Assembly (NCBI GenBank): GCA_963402885.1 | Contig: OY727098.1 | Location: 13,068,717 to 13,132,716 of the forward strand | Length of the DNA: 64,000 bases | Reading direction: 5' to 3' | Origin: Antedon bifida | Lineage: Eukaryota > Echinodermata > Crinoidea > Comatulida > Antedonidae | Part shown: piece by piece, positions 61,201 through 63,810 of the stretch | Position numbering within the stretch: position 1 is the first letter of the stretch | Layout: the number at the start of each line of letters is the position of its first letter | The notes under the pieces: model-generated | Told to the model about the DNA's origin: nothing | The model's input: the letters and a program-made list of their open reading frames with translations, nothing else | Database searches by the model: none | Position numbers and translations under genes: made by a program

Positions 61201-63248
61201 CCCAACCTAAGTTGTCTTTTAGCTCAAGAACTGATAATTTCATGCTACTGTATGTACAGTATCAATTTTTCCACCACTTCTAGTAAGCTGGGGGTAGTTT
61301 ATTTGAGATTTCATAAAATTTATATTAACATGGCATAGATGGCTTGGGTAGCATGTCATTTTGTTTACACCAACCACCCAAGGAATCTAAAATACTATTA
61401 TTTTTTATATTAATTATTTCTCCCCCAGTGTTAGATCATCCACAAATTTCCAACGATTATCAGTGGTGTTACCCGCATCATTAACCATAACGGTAATTAT
61501 GCTGGGTCCCTGTTTGGTACCCTGGGGGACCCCACACGTTATAGTTCTTAGTTCAGAACAATGTCCCTTAAATTTCACACACTGGGTGCGATTCATCAAA
61601 AAACTGCTGATCGTTGAAATTATCGACGGTCTAACACCAGATTCTATCATCTTTGGGATAGCAACATTGCTATCAGGTTGTATAATAGAGATTTCAAACG
61701 CTAGTCCGCTAATTACTCATGTTTCTGTTACATTTCCCTGTTTGTTTTTCTTATTTAGTCTTGTTATTTATGTTATATTTATACTAACTCAAGTGTACTC
61801 AAGGACCCATATCTCATAGCTGTATATTTTTGCCGTTGTGACAATAAAGTTTTATCGTATTGTGTCGTACTGTATCAAACGCAGTTGTGAAATCAACTGT
61901 ACATAATGTGGCATAGGTCCCTGTCAAAGGTCAATAAAATTATTTCCGTTCACTTTTGGACAAAAAAGTTCGTTAGATCAAATATAAATATATAGGCCCT
62001 GAGCAATTTGCATTAAACTTTTTCTCTCTAAGATTATTAGTTACAGAAATATAAGAAGACAAGATCAAAGGTCGAAATGCCAGAAATGGTAGTTTCAGCC
62101 ATTTTTTGGACAACATGTTGTATTAGAGTGAATATAAATATATATGTTGTGAATTATTTGACACTAAAATGAAACCTGTAACACCAGCCATTACGAAGAT
62201 AATATTAAATATTACACAGGGTTACAGATTGAGCAACAACATTTTCCTGGTTTATTTTGACCTACTAAAAATATTTAGACAAGTTGCCAACTTTCATCAC
62301 AAATTGCACATGGAATACCTCTTTGAACCTATAAGGGGTGACATTGCGATGGAATGACTTTGTGTTGGGCGACTTAGCGATAGGACGACTTTGCGTCGGG
62401 GCGACTGTGCCGGGGACATTTTGCGATGGGGCGACTTGACTGGATTGTATAGAGCGCCGTTCCGCAACCTATGTGTCGCGACCCAATGTTTGGGTCGCGA
62501 AAAAAAAAATGTATCTGTCGCGAAATTGTTATCAATTATACCCTGATCTATATGTGAAATGTTCTCAGTTTTGTACAATCTACAACACTGATTACATTTT
62601 ACATCTACAGTTTTTCCCTATGTTGACGCACGGCGAGTACCGTAGCGTACACACAATTGGGAATCGATGACGGGGCAATGGATGCTTTTGACACATAGTT
62701 CGTTGTTATACAAGTGGGGAATCCCCTTTTAGGACATGGATTTAATAACCTACCACTGGTATTTTTCTGTAGTTTGCAAAGGAGTGTGTAACTTGACTGC
62801 AAACTTTTACAATGAACATTAGAATAATAGAAGGAACATGGGTCGCGGTCAAAAAAGGTTGCAGAGCGCTGGTATAGTGTATACGAACGTATATGAAACA
62901 TAGGTGTTTTTTTGTTTTTTTTTGCAACATGGTGTACAAAAAATTACCTTTAAACAATCAGTGTTTTGACTATCAATATGAATTTGTTTTGCAGAATCAG
63001 CTTGAATCCTGTTGCCCGAATGGCAGTGCAGTCTCTACGATCATGTATTTCTCAGTTTGGTTACCGTGTCAGAACTCTAAGCGGCAATTCTCCACATAGT
63101 AATTGTGATTTCATGTCGATTGCAGAAAAACTAACTCTTGGCGATATGAACCTGGTCCTGTATCGATGTGAGAATGAAGAGAAGGATGATGGAGGAGGGC
63201 TTTATAACATTCCAGAACATGGTAACATGGTGTACTGTGGAGTCCAAG
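3670..63248 (+). CDS. AGL: Glycogen debranching enzyme, partial (12 internal exons)
   Basis: The spliced exons are 3670-4216, 11816-11924, 12068-12197, 12463-12663, 14006-14324, 17699-17822, 18144-18307, 18876-18977, 40584-40733, 41209-41359, 42717-42948 and 62995-63248. They read continuously as about 827 codons, collinear with animal AGL. AGL is a cytosolic two-activity enzyme of glycogen breakdown: a 4-alpha-glucanotransferase moves a maltotriosyl unit and an amylo-1,6-glucosidase then removes the branch glucose. The window holds the GH13-like transferase with regions I (DVVWNH), II (GFRIDN), III (VIAELF) and IV (VTHDN), so the three expected catalytic acids (Asp in II, Glu in III, Asp in IV) are present. 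The family is about 1,530 residues long. Roughly the first hundred and the last five hundred are outside the window, and I found no start exon in 1-3669. No frameshift or stop was seen in any exon, so the gene looks functional. Identification is by recall of the family, not by a search. Confidence 0.96.
4390..6064 (+). mobile_element. Decayed LINE (non-LTR retrotransposon), 5'-truncated
   Basis: Reverse transcriptase pieces appear in order. [20 protein letters not shown] and [14 protein letters not shown] lie at 4394-4520, TNVGSPQGC at 5190, [14 protein letters not shown] (catalytic YADD) near 5295 and VKWCDTNT near 5380. The thumb region [20 protein letters not shown] is at 5528 and [17 protein letters not shown] at 5830. 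Stops and frameshifts interrupt it and a small foldback lies within. The 3' end CACGAATTTCCGCAAGGACC, then repeated AATCTG, is a typical LINE tail. It is on the same strand as AGL and non-functional. Confidence 0.85.
4884..5025. mobile_element. Small foldback/MITE inside the LINE
   Basis: GGTGCTACTGCACTTTCGCA at 4899-4918 pairs with TGCGAAAATGCAATAGCGCC at 5001-5020, an imperfect inverted repeat extending outward to about 35 bp with a short interior. It interrupts the reverse transcriptase homology between 4590 and 5140. Confidence 0.5.
6066..8182 (-). pseudogene. N-terminal half of a multi-copy invertebrate protein, broken
   Basis: Read on the minus strand, several frames continue one protein. 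They run [110 protein letters not shown] (with one lead residue uncertain), [61 protein letters not shown] and finally [20 protein letters not shown]. From memory this is the N-terminal half of large uncharacterised proteins amplified in many marine invertebrate genomes, with no agreed function. At least three frameshifts and a stop after LLELVYA make it a pseudogene. It ends where the LINE 3' tail begins, at about 6065. Related pieces lie at 45283-47190. Confidence 0.7.
8200..8946. repeat. Tandem units of a 300-bp dispersed repeat
   Basis: Units near 8270-8640 and 8641-8943 share the order ATTTGCATATTTCATGTAA, GTGATTTTGGGAATTACAAA, GTATCCGAGTCATTTGAG, CTCTACAGACA, GGTCAAATGTCA-like text, AATATGTACATTCTGAA and AAATCAACTCTCTAG. 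The family recurs at 9882-10516 and, in the opposite orientation, at 57180-57860. It has no coding potential. Confidence 0.8.
8947..9878. mobile_element. TTA-target MITE (PIF/Harbinger-like), composite left end
   Basis: The left end CGCCCGTATTCTTAAACCGG matches the reversed right end CGCCTGTATTCTTAAACCGG, and the TIR continues to about 38 bp (GACTNTAGTCGTAGTTCGA). TTA is duplicated at 8944-8946 and 9879-9881. The opposite-strand repeat copy near 57520-57545 keeps the empty site, AACTCTCTAGCCTTAGTGG. Inside, AAATCAACTCTACCTAGCCT followed by another CGCCC end recurs at about 8999-9023, so the left flank and end are duplicated. No transposase is present. Confidence 0.8.
9882..10516. repeat. Continuation of the 300-bp repeat array
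   Basis: Two further units (about 9882-10215 and 10216-10510) with the same landmarks. The first continues the copy interrupted by the 8947-9878 element, and the second is interrupted by the TTAA element that follows. Confidence 0.75.
10517..11062. mobile_element. TTAA-target MITE
   Basis: The left end is AGATGTATTGTCCCTTGAAA and the right end reversed is AGATGTATTGTCCCTTTGAC, so the TIR is about 16 bp. TTAA lies at 10513-10516 and 11063-11066. The interior is non-coding. The TSD suggests mobilisation by a piggyBac- or Kolobok-type transposase; which one cannot be told from this sequence. Confidence 0.75.
11386..11760 (+). mobile_element. 5S rRNA-derived SINE (SINE3-like)
   Basis: AAGCCATACTGCGTTGAAAC, GTTCTCGTCAGAT, ACGTTGGGCTTGGTT and TGGATGGGAGACCGTCT (11444-11460) follow 5S rRNA in order, the last being the C box of the internal promoter. 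The stretch between CAGAT and ACGTTGG, which in 5S holds most of the A box, is missing. The body continues through CCTTCGGATGGGAAACCCAT and TTAAAGAACTTGGTACACTA to an AT-rich tail near 11760. It lies 55 bp before an AGL exon. Confidence 0.75.
11816..11924 (+). CDS. AGL: AGL exon: [11 protein letters not shown] segment
   Basis: The exon reads [17 protein letters not shown] then [19 protein letters not shown], matching the family motif LKLWEFFQVDV. The acceptor is tttttcaag at 11815 and the donor gtcaga at 11925. I chose this donor over gtaaat at 11945 because only phase 1 joins the next exon in frame (G plus AT gives Asp). A 7.6-kb intron full of mobile elements precedes it. Confidence 0.92.
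12068..12197 (+). CDS. AGL: AGL exon: [19 protein letters not shown] segment
   Basis: The exon starts after tttaaaag and ends at donor gtaaca (12198). The reading is [15 protein letters not shown] followed by [20 protein letters not shown], the counterpart of vertebrate [20 protein letters not shown]. It leaves phase 2, completed by the A that opens the next exon. Confidence 0.93.
12463..12663 (+). CDS. AGL: AGL exon: divergent helical segment
   Basis: The exon starts after ttatattcag and ends at donor gtaaag (12664). It reads [20 protein letters not shown] and then [20 protein letters not shown], ending [19 protein letters not shown]. In animal AGL this stretch, between the VDMNI and TRYF motifs, is weakly conserved, so assignment rests on position, phase and the closing VPK joined to YFLYED in the next exon. 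Confidence 0.88.
12664..14005. other. AGL intron with possible retroelement 3' tail
   Basis: AT-rich intron. At 13675-13730, GTTTCAAAAGTGTAGCTTCC followed by AAATAAATTATTATTATT resembles a LINE/SINE 3' end with an (ATT)n tail. Nothing else is recognised. Confidence 0.4.
14006..14324 (+). CDS. AGL: AGL exon: GH13 region II with catalytic Asp
   Basis: The acceptor tctctttgcag ends at 14005 and the donor gtatag starts at 14325. Diagnostic strings are [48 protein letters not shown] and [22 protein letters not shown] is GH13 region II, whose Asp is the expected nucleophile. This is one of the most conserved stretches of the enzyme. Confidence 0.96.
14325..15686. other. AGL intron with a 0.5-kb tandem duplication, first copy
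   Basis: From about 15082 (CTAGACCACATTGTAATTAC) to about 15480 (ATTCACACAGCGC) the sequence recurs from about 15588 to 16320. The second copy is split by the SINE below. No gene is recognised in 14325-15081. Confidence 0.5.
15690..16078 (-). mobile_element. tRNA-Ser-like SINE
   Basis: On the minus strand the head (16072 downwards) reads TGGCCGAGTGGTTAAGACAG, a class II tRNA A box. It continues GGAACCGTAATCCATA, aligned with the anticodon arm of tRNA-Ser, and GGGTTCGATGCTCAC, a B box. The body continues to AGCGCTATATAAATGTTCCA near 15690 and ends in A/T-rich simple sequence. It interrupts the second copy of the local duplication. The cloverleaf is degenerate, so it is a SINE and not a tRNA gene. 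Confidence 0.75.
16826..17599. mobile_element. Long-TIR DNA transposon with 11-bp TSD (Mutator-like)
   Basis: CCAAGGTAACA lies at 16815-16825 and again at 17600-17610, a perfect 11-bp direct repeat. Between them the ends are GTGTCTAGAAAACTCAGATC and its reverse complement. The TIRs run about 340 bp with decay (shared inner landmarks: CATTATTAAT, AAATACTACAGTATTAT-like text, TTAAATCATAAAGAAA). The outer 100 bp of each arm is filled with AGAAAACTCAGAT in both orientations. There is no transposase. Long TIRs with a 9-11-bp TSD suggest the Mutator superfamily; this is inference. Confidence 0.75.
17699..17822 (+). CDS. AGL: AGL exon: GH13 region III with catalytic Glu
   Basis: The exon reads [20 protein letters not shown] and then [21 protein letters not shown]. 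The Glu in VIAELF is the expected general acid/base. The donor at 17823 is gttggt, a weak match to consensus, but it alone keeps phase (G plus AG of the next exon gives Glu of [13 protein letters not shown]). A 774-bp transposon ends only 99 bp upstream of this exon. Confidence 0.94.
18144..18307 (+). CDS. AGL: AGL exon: GH13 region IV with third catalytic acid
   Basis: The exon reads [20 protein letters not shown], then [20 protein letters not shown] and [19 protein letters not shown] is GH13 region IV, carrying the transition-state-stabilising Asp. The donor is gtaaga at 18308, phase 0. Reading on past the donor soon hits stops, supporting the splice. Confidence 0.95.
18366..18460. repeat. 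33-bp tandem repeat
   Basis: About 2.5 units of CCAGCCACTCACTT followed by AGAAAGTACACTTCAC, differing by a few bases, start just 59 bp after an AGL exon. Confidence 0.75.
18461..19790. other. AGL intron DNA around the GYDELVPHH exon, nothing else recognised
   Basis: AT-rich sequence with no ORF or repeat that I could identify, apart from the exon at 18876-18977. Confidence 0.4.
18876..18977 (+). CDS. AGL: AGL exon: GYDELVPHH segment
   Basis: This 34-codon exon reads [20 protein letters not shown] and then [14 protein letters not shown], matching the family string [16 protein letters not shown]. Acceptor tttatatag, donor gtaagt (18978), phase 0. It is followed by a 21.6-kb intron. Confidence 0.95.
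19795..20200. repeat. Tandem units of about 150 bp
   Basis: Three diverged units share TCTCGGTAACTA, a T-rich stretch with TTCAGAATATNCATNTTTATAT and CCTAAAATGACCGGAAAT-like text followed by TTGACC. They are related in composition to the repeats at 23430-23600 and 61920-62110. Confidence 0.5.
20488..21110. mobile_element. TTAA-target MITE, copy 1
   Basis: The ends AGACCCCTTTCCTACAATTT and (reversed) AGACCCCTTCCCTATGTTTT are flanked by TTAA at 20484-20487 and 21111-21114. A copy of nearly the same length and sequence is at 26530-27144. Both share interior landmarks such as CTCGTGGACGGTCTTAGGCC (one base apart in copy 1) and ATGCATTTTGGGATTTATAG. No ORF of note. Confidence 0.85.
21200..22660. 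repeat. Family with GCGGATAAC hairpin ends, two partial copies
   Basis: 21440-22170 reads, reversed, like 52960-53760, and 22440-22660 repeats part of it. At 22340 (TTATCTGCACTTGGCGGATAA) and 22389 (GTTATCCGCATTCAGCGGAT) lie short hairpins followed by CTCCTTGT or CCCTTGT, matching 54365-54430. A further copy lies at 41630-41905. No coding sequence. Confidence 0.65.
22662..23085 (+). repeat. Left arm of a 0.43-kb inverted repeat
   Basis: The sequence is the reverse complement of about 30200-30641. Shared landmarks include TAAATACATGTACTAATGAT, TCCCTTTTTACAATAGTATT, CTCCTGCATAGACAATGCAT and TTTCGTTTTATGCAGGAGAT. A 69-aa ORF inside is not convincing. Confidence 0.8.
23086..26529. other. AGL intron with scattered repeat fragments
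   Basis: Contains a fragment of the 61.9-kb repeat type at 23430-23600 (GGTCAATAATGTTAGAAATA) and a TAAACGCCC-rich patch at 25040-25120 reminiscent of the ends at 1459. A 125-bp sequence at 25265-25390 recurs at 57240-57365. TAGGCCTA is dense at 25800-26230 and a (GAAT)n microsatellite lies at 26365-26385. No gene is recognised. Confidence 0.5.
26530..27144. mobile_element. TTAA-target MITE, copy 2
   Basis: The ends are AGACCCCTTACCTGCAATTT and, reversed, AGCCCCCTTCCCTACGTTTT, flanked by TTAA at 26526-26529 and 27145-27148. It is clearly homologous over its length to 20488-21110 in the same orientation, with small indels. Confidence 0.85.
27181..30046. mobile_element. Foldback element with long arms of tandem 350-bp units
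   Basis: The left end ATAGTCCAGTAAA and the reversed right end match. The left arm (27181 to about 28000) contains two tandem units with TTTACCAAAATCGGAC, GAAGTGGGTTAATTAG, CAAAATGGCCGC and TATGACGTCATA. The right arm (about 29130-30046) has three such units in opposite orientation. The unique centre (28000-29130) has only small ORFs with no motif I recognise. ORFs of 73 aa (27227) and 76 aa (29780) are the same frame of the repeat, not genes. Confidence 0.8.
30200..30641 (-). repeat. Right arm of the 0.43-kb inverted repeat
   Basis: Reverse complement of 22662-23085, with one or two larger substitutions. With the foldback element between the arms, the region can pair at two levels. Confidence 0.8.
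30690..31062 (+). mobile_element. LINE reverse transcriptase C-terminus, 5' piece of a split element
   Basis: The translation reads [49 protein letters not shown] and [20 protein letters not shown], the thumb region typical of non-LTR reverse transcriptases (family pattern: HIDKMCKKISKRIG, then PLFDYCSVVW). It stops at TTAA (31059-31062) where a large DNA element begins, and resumes at 37436. Confidence 0.75.
32365..34168 (+). CDS. PHD-finger protein of the P-like transposon (2 exons, 451 aa)
   Basis: Exon 1 is 32365-32686 and exon 2 is 33135-34168. Donor gtattt at 32687, acceptor ttccgtttag, joined in phase 1 (G plus GA gives Gly). Residues 1-22 are acidic. Residues 25-71 are a C4HC3 PHD finger: C25, C27, C38, C43, H49, C52, C68, C71, with the aromatic WYHF before H49. 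A Ser/Thr-rich linker and a basic [10 protein letters not shown] patch (possible nuclear signal) follow. A 300-residue domain of unknown function then begins near [16 protein letters not shown] and includes [32 protein letters not shown] and a basic tail [13 protein letters not shown] fingers read histone H3 tails. The rest resembles, from memory, uncharacterised amplified invertebrate proteins. A poly(A) signal AATAAA is at 34225. The frame is uninterrupted, unlike every neighbouring element. The ATG at 32368 (second Met) is an alternative start. Confidence 0.75.
34225..34247. promoter_or_regulatory. Convergent poly(A) signals
   Basis: AATAAA on the + strand at 34225-34230 and AATAAA on the - strand at 34247-34242 lie within 23 bp, between the stop codons of the two convergent transposon genes. 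They fit a compact shared 3' end region. Confidence 0.55.
34354..34658 (-). pseudogene. Terminal exon of a P/THAP9-like transposase
   Basis: On the minus strand, acceptor tgctttcacag precedes 34658. The exon reads [40 protein letters not shown] and [20 protein letters not shown], ending in a poly-Asn/Asp stretch and [10 protein letters not shown] (basic) before a stop. The order QDxxExxFxxxRxxGGxxxNPT is characteristic of the C-terminus of P-element/THAP9 transposases. A minus-strand AATAAA lies at 34247-34242, facing that of the PHD gene. Upstream exons with the catalytic residues were not found, so the gene looks incomplete. It could instead be transcribed as a short protein. Confidence 0.6.
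35793..37060. repeat. 190-bp satellite-like units and a retroelement tail
   Basis: Units at about 35793-35930, 35931-36100 and 36101-36300 share AGTAAATTTGGCAAAAAGTA-like text, ACCCCTTATTTT, TTAGTTACNNATAGAAA, GGTAACACTATAGGTAAAAA and TTGACCTCA. The left flank 31975-32100 is a further unit, split from 35793 by the P-like insertion. At 36900-36955, GCTGCGATGATGATAGTGAA followed by AAATGAAATGAAA resembles a LINE 3' end. Confidence 0.55.
37436..37880 (+). mobile_element. LINE reverse transcriptase C-terminus, 3' piece
   Basis: The translation continues the piece ending at 31062: [35 protein letters not shown] and, after a shift, [16 protein letters not shown] then LATFKSLQ, the usual end of the ORF2 protein. 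An AT-rich 3' UTR follows to about 37860. Confidence 0.7.
37893..39785 (-). mobile_element. LINE with near-complete reverse transcriptase (5'-truncated)
   Basis: The main minus-strand frame runs from about 39785 to 38391. It contains [104 protein letters not shown] (catalytic YADD) and [16 protein letters not shown]. One frameshift near 38420-38450 moves to a frame ending [20 protein letters not shown] and [15 protein letters not shown] (stop near 38119). The 3' UTR ends in a (TTGAA)n tail at 37893-37917. No endonuclease domain is present: the element starts in the linker ([19 protein letters not shown]), typical 5' truncation. The Met-rich start upstream of 39785 is flanking DNA. Jockey/CR1-type by RT sequence; clade not resolved. 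Confidence 0.85.
40088..40390. repeat. Cluster of ATCCCG / CGGGAT motifs
   Basis: I count eight ATCCCG and five CGGGAT within about 290 bp (for example CATCCCGATA, TTATCCCGAAG, AATCCCGGTA, GCATCCCGATCGGGATCCTG). There are also near matches such as ATCCCATC. Both orientations mix with irregular spacing, so it is not a simple tandem repeat. It lies 190 bp upstream of an AGL exon. Function unknown. Confidence 0.7.
40584..40733 (+). CDS. AGL: AGL exon after the 21.6-kb intron
   Basis: The acceptor tgcttttgttttag ends at 40583 and the donor gtacac starts at 40734. It reads [18 protein letters not shown], then [21 protein letters not shown], 50 codons in phase 0. The GIIAAR and LHQ positions match the AGL inter-domain region. 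Confidence 0.94.
41209..41359 (+). CDS. AGL: AGL exon: IYVDQVDQ / AVTRHCPS segment
   Basis: The exon reads [20 protein letters not shown] and then [17 protein letters not shown], ending YVPPLCIP. This corresponds to vertebrate [24 protein letters not shown]. Acceptor ttcag at 41208, donor gtaatt at 41360, phase 1. Confidence 0.95.
41360..42716. other. AGL intron with a fragment of the GCGGATAAC-hairpin family
   Basis: 41630-41905 (ATACAGTGTAGCATAAGTGA, AGCTGGCCATATGAT, TTTACATGAATTCATATCTA) parallels 53005-53330. The 72-aa ORF at 41743 lies in this repeat and is not a gene. 41906-42716 shows nothing recognisable. Confidence 0.5.
42717..42948 (+). CDS. AGL: AGL exon: [15 protein letters not shown] segment
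   Basis: The exon reads [20 protein letters not shown], a middle with [18 protein letters not shown], and ends [17 protein letters not shown], the counterpart of the family string EIEFENLSPGSVIIFR. Acceptor aacacag at 42716, donor gtatgc at 42949, phase 2. A 20.0-kb intron follows. Confidence 0.94.
43291..44326. mobile_element. Non-autonomous DNA transposon with TATA flanks
   Basis: The left end is CCTTTTTTACACTATC and the reversed right end is CCCCTTTTACACTATC, with TATA at 43287-43290 and 44327-44330. Subterminal motifs (TTTACACTA, CACCCCGGTG, ACACCGGGGTG) recur in both arms. A related left end, AACCCCTTTCACACCAAAAA, occurs at 63436. No transposase. Confidence 0.6.
44331..45282. other. AGL intron DNA with a 13-bp G run
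   Basis: A run of 13 G starts near 44980. No gene is recognised. The 85-aa minus-strand ORF at 45072-45329 overlaps the start of the next pseudogene and is a shadow. Confidence 0.4.
45283..47190 (+). pseudogene. N-terminus plus C-terminal half of the amplified invertebrate protein family
   Basis: A start [19 protein letters not shown] (45283) runs through [16 protein letters not shown], then after a shift [20 protein letters not shown], to a donor near 45584. From 46147, after a t-rich acceptor, come [16 protein letters not shown], a stop, [20 protein letters not shown] and then (shifted) [20 protein letters not shown]. It continues [88 protein letters not shown] and an acidic end [22 protein letters not shown], stop at 47190. 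The EEADTR and SSDTDV motifs look like metal-binding acids of a nuclease-like fold, which is inference. Several shifts and a stop make it a pseudogene. The middle part, the piece preserved at 6066-8182, is missing here. Confidence 0.7.
47191..47937. other. AGL intron DNA, nothing recognised
   Basis: AT-rich, without ORFs or repeats that I could identify. Confidence 0.4.
49205..49860 (+). repeat. 160-bp minisatellite, four to five units
   Basis: Units share AATTCGCAATAAT, GGAACCTAATTTTGCAATGA, AGTCGTCATCT, TGTGGGAAAAAAGTTTGGAT, GAGCGAAATTCTAAGCAAGC and TAAATACATGAGTTATTTTG. Older degenerate units extend left to about 48760. Small indels disrupt any common frame. Confidence 0.8.
50812..51713. 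mobile_element. TTAA-target MITE with CCC ends (piggyBac-like)
   Basis: The left end CCCTCTTAGTTCC and the reversed right end CCCTCTTAGTGCC abut TTAA at 50808-50811 and 51714-51717. TTAA plus CCC termini fit piggyBac. The 87-aa ORF at 51539 crosses the right end and is not a gene. Confidence 0.7.
52376..52815. other. AGL intron DNA, nothing recognised
   Basis: AT-rich; no motif identified. Confidence 0.35.
52820..54432 (+). mobile_element. Non-coding element with hairpin ends (GTTATCCGC family)
   Basis: It starts with a perfect hairpin AACTCGTCA-CTT-TGACGAGTT (52820-52840) followed by AGTTATCCGC. It ends with two tandem copies of GTTATCCGCTCTACCAAGCG (54374 and 54406) folding onto GCGGATAACTAAT. 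The body 52960-53760 is shared, reversed, with 21440-22170. There are no genes; 3' hairpins and a CTAA-T end leave a Helitron-like origin possible but unproven. Confidence 0.55.
54436..55100. repeat. Dispersed repeat starting GACCTCTGCCAAGGAGGT
   Basis: From AAGTACAGTTTGACCTCTGC with a (GTTT)n run at 54486-54506 and TTAACAGGATTACTCAAAAA to GCGGAGGTATGCACTCTCGG and TGGCTTTCTAGTTTTTATTG at 55062-55100. I recall similar boundary sequences as a common repeat in marine invertebrate DNA. The ends are not inverted repeats. Confidence 0.5.
55101..56435. other. AGL intron DNA with one strong hairpin
   Basis: At about 55699-55730 CTGCTAGAAGGC and GCCTTCTAGCAG form a perfect 12-bp stem with an 8-nt loop. 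The rest has nothing recognisable. Confidence 0.5.
56436..57174 (-). mobile_element. 5'-truncated LINE 3' end inserted in a repeat
   Basis: 56657-57174 on the minus strand reads [41 protein letters not shown] and [17 protein letters not shown], the C-terminus of the same LINE family as 37893-39785. A 3' UTR and a TTGAATTTTGAA tail at 56657 follow. The host repeat 56436-56656 resumes at 57175 (ATATATATTTATATTCACTC). Its uninterrupted, inverted copy at 62100-62310 preserves the empty site. Confidence 0.7.
57175..57824 (-). repeat. 300-bp repeat family, inverted orientation
   Basis: Contains reversed landmarks of the 8.3-10.5-kb array (CGGATACAGGTTTCTAATAG, TAGAGAGTTGAT, GTAATTCCCAAAATCACATC). 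One unit keeps the unoccupied target GGCTAGAGAGTTGATTT of the 8947 element. 57240-57365 repeats 25265-25390. Confidence 0.7.
57825..59190 (-). mobile_element. CR1/L2-like LINE, 5'-truncated, reverse transcriptase mostly open
   Basis: The minus-strand frame from 59185 to 58382 reads [95 protein letters not shown] and [15 protein letters not shown] (catalytic YADD). After a shift near 58390 it continues [40 protein letters not shown] and, through more shifts, [18 protein letters not shown]. The 3' end TTTGGGACAATCTTTTGATT then ATAAGCACTATATAAAT is typical of CR1/L2-type tails. Endonuclease absent. Confidence 0.85.
59191..60774. other. AGL intron DNA, nothing recognised
   Basis: AT-rich with several short poly-T/A runs; no ORF, RNA gene or repeat boundary that I can support. 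Confidence 0.4.
60775..61925 (-). mobile_element. Highly decayed LINE reverse transcriptase
   Basis: On the minus strand [17 protein letters not shown] (about 61880) is followed, after an interruption, by [60 protein letters not shown] and [13 protein letters not shown] (VDD in place of ADD, as in related LINEs). Further down come [40 protein letters not shown] and [14 protein letters not shown] near 60790. Many stops and shifts. Confidence 0.7.
61926..62450. repeat. 300-bp repeat copy and short GGGGCGACTTTGCG repeats
   Basis: 61926-62310 carries two diverged units (GGTCAATAAAATTATTTCCG; GGTCGAAATGCCAGAAATGG), the second being the uninterrupted copy of 56436-57200. 62335-62440 has about six degenerate 17-bp units of the type GCGATGGGGCGACTT. 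Confidence 0.6.
62453..62871. mobile_element. Short TIR element (hAT-like MITE)
   Basis: The left end AGCGCCGTTCCGCAACCTAT and the reversed right end CAGCGCTCTGCAACCTTTTT both continue to a TCGCGACCC block. GTATAG lies on both sides (62447-62452, 62872-62877). CAACCT near the terminus is usual for hAT elements. Inside the left end, TCGCGACCCAA-TGT-TTGGGTCGCGA is a perfect 11-bp hairpin. It ends about 120 bp before an AGL exon. Confidence 0.55.
62995..63248 (+). CDS. AGL: AGL exon: [14 protein letters not shown] segment
   Basis: The exon completes AGA (Arg) with the previous exon. It reads [17 protein letters not shown], then [20 protein letters not shown] and [20 protein letters not shown], ending CGVQ. 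The family string is [20 protein letters not shown]. Donor gtaagg at 63249, phase 1; the next exon and the glucosidase domain lie beyond the window. Confidence 0.95.
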
Positions 63249-63429
63249 GTAAGGCCTAGCGATCAGTGGTTTTTTGTAATGGTTTAGGCTCAGTTGCACA
63301 GTTACAAGCAGACATAGTAATAATTGTATATTGATCTTTAATACCCCATAACAGATTTCTAAATACCGTACTGACAATATTTCTATCTTCACTTCAAAGT
63401 TCTGTTACCCTGGCAGATGTTGTACATGT

Positions 63430-63803
63430 ATAAAACCCCTTTCACACCAAAAATCTGCAGTGATCTCCGGAGACACCCCGGAGTTACCCCATTCACACCA
63501 ATCTAGCAACACCGGAGTTTAAAAAAATGTAAATACTGCCCTCTATTTTGTTTGTTTACATAGTGATGATCATTTTAAATTGATAATATTTTAAATTTAA
63601 TAATTATTTTCAAAAGTCTCAAGCCCGAATTTTTAACCAAAACTTTTTGTTGTTTTGTTCATACTTTGACTTAAAAAAGTACTAGTTCGAGCTATTCAAA
63701 TTAGATTCATAAAAGAAGTTGTCGCAGTTTGCAGTTAGGTCAAAATTTGTCTCGATTTAGTCACCAATTTAGTTGAAGTTCGGTTAATGAATACGGGCGT
63801 CAG
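63430..63803. mobile_element. Fragments of two DNA transposon ends
   Basis: 63436 (AACCCCTTTCACACCAAAAA) with CACCCCGGAGTTACCCC resembles the left end of the 43291 element. The reversed sequence ending at 63801, CGCCCGTATTCATTAACCGA, followed by ACTAAAT/TCGAG text, resembles the 8947-9878 family. Neither has a partner end here. Confidence 0.5.
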
Positions 63804-63810
63804 AAGTCAT

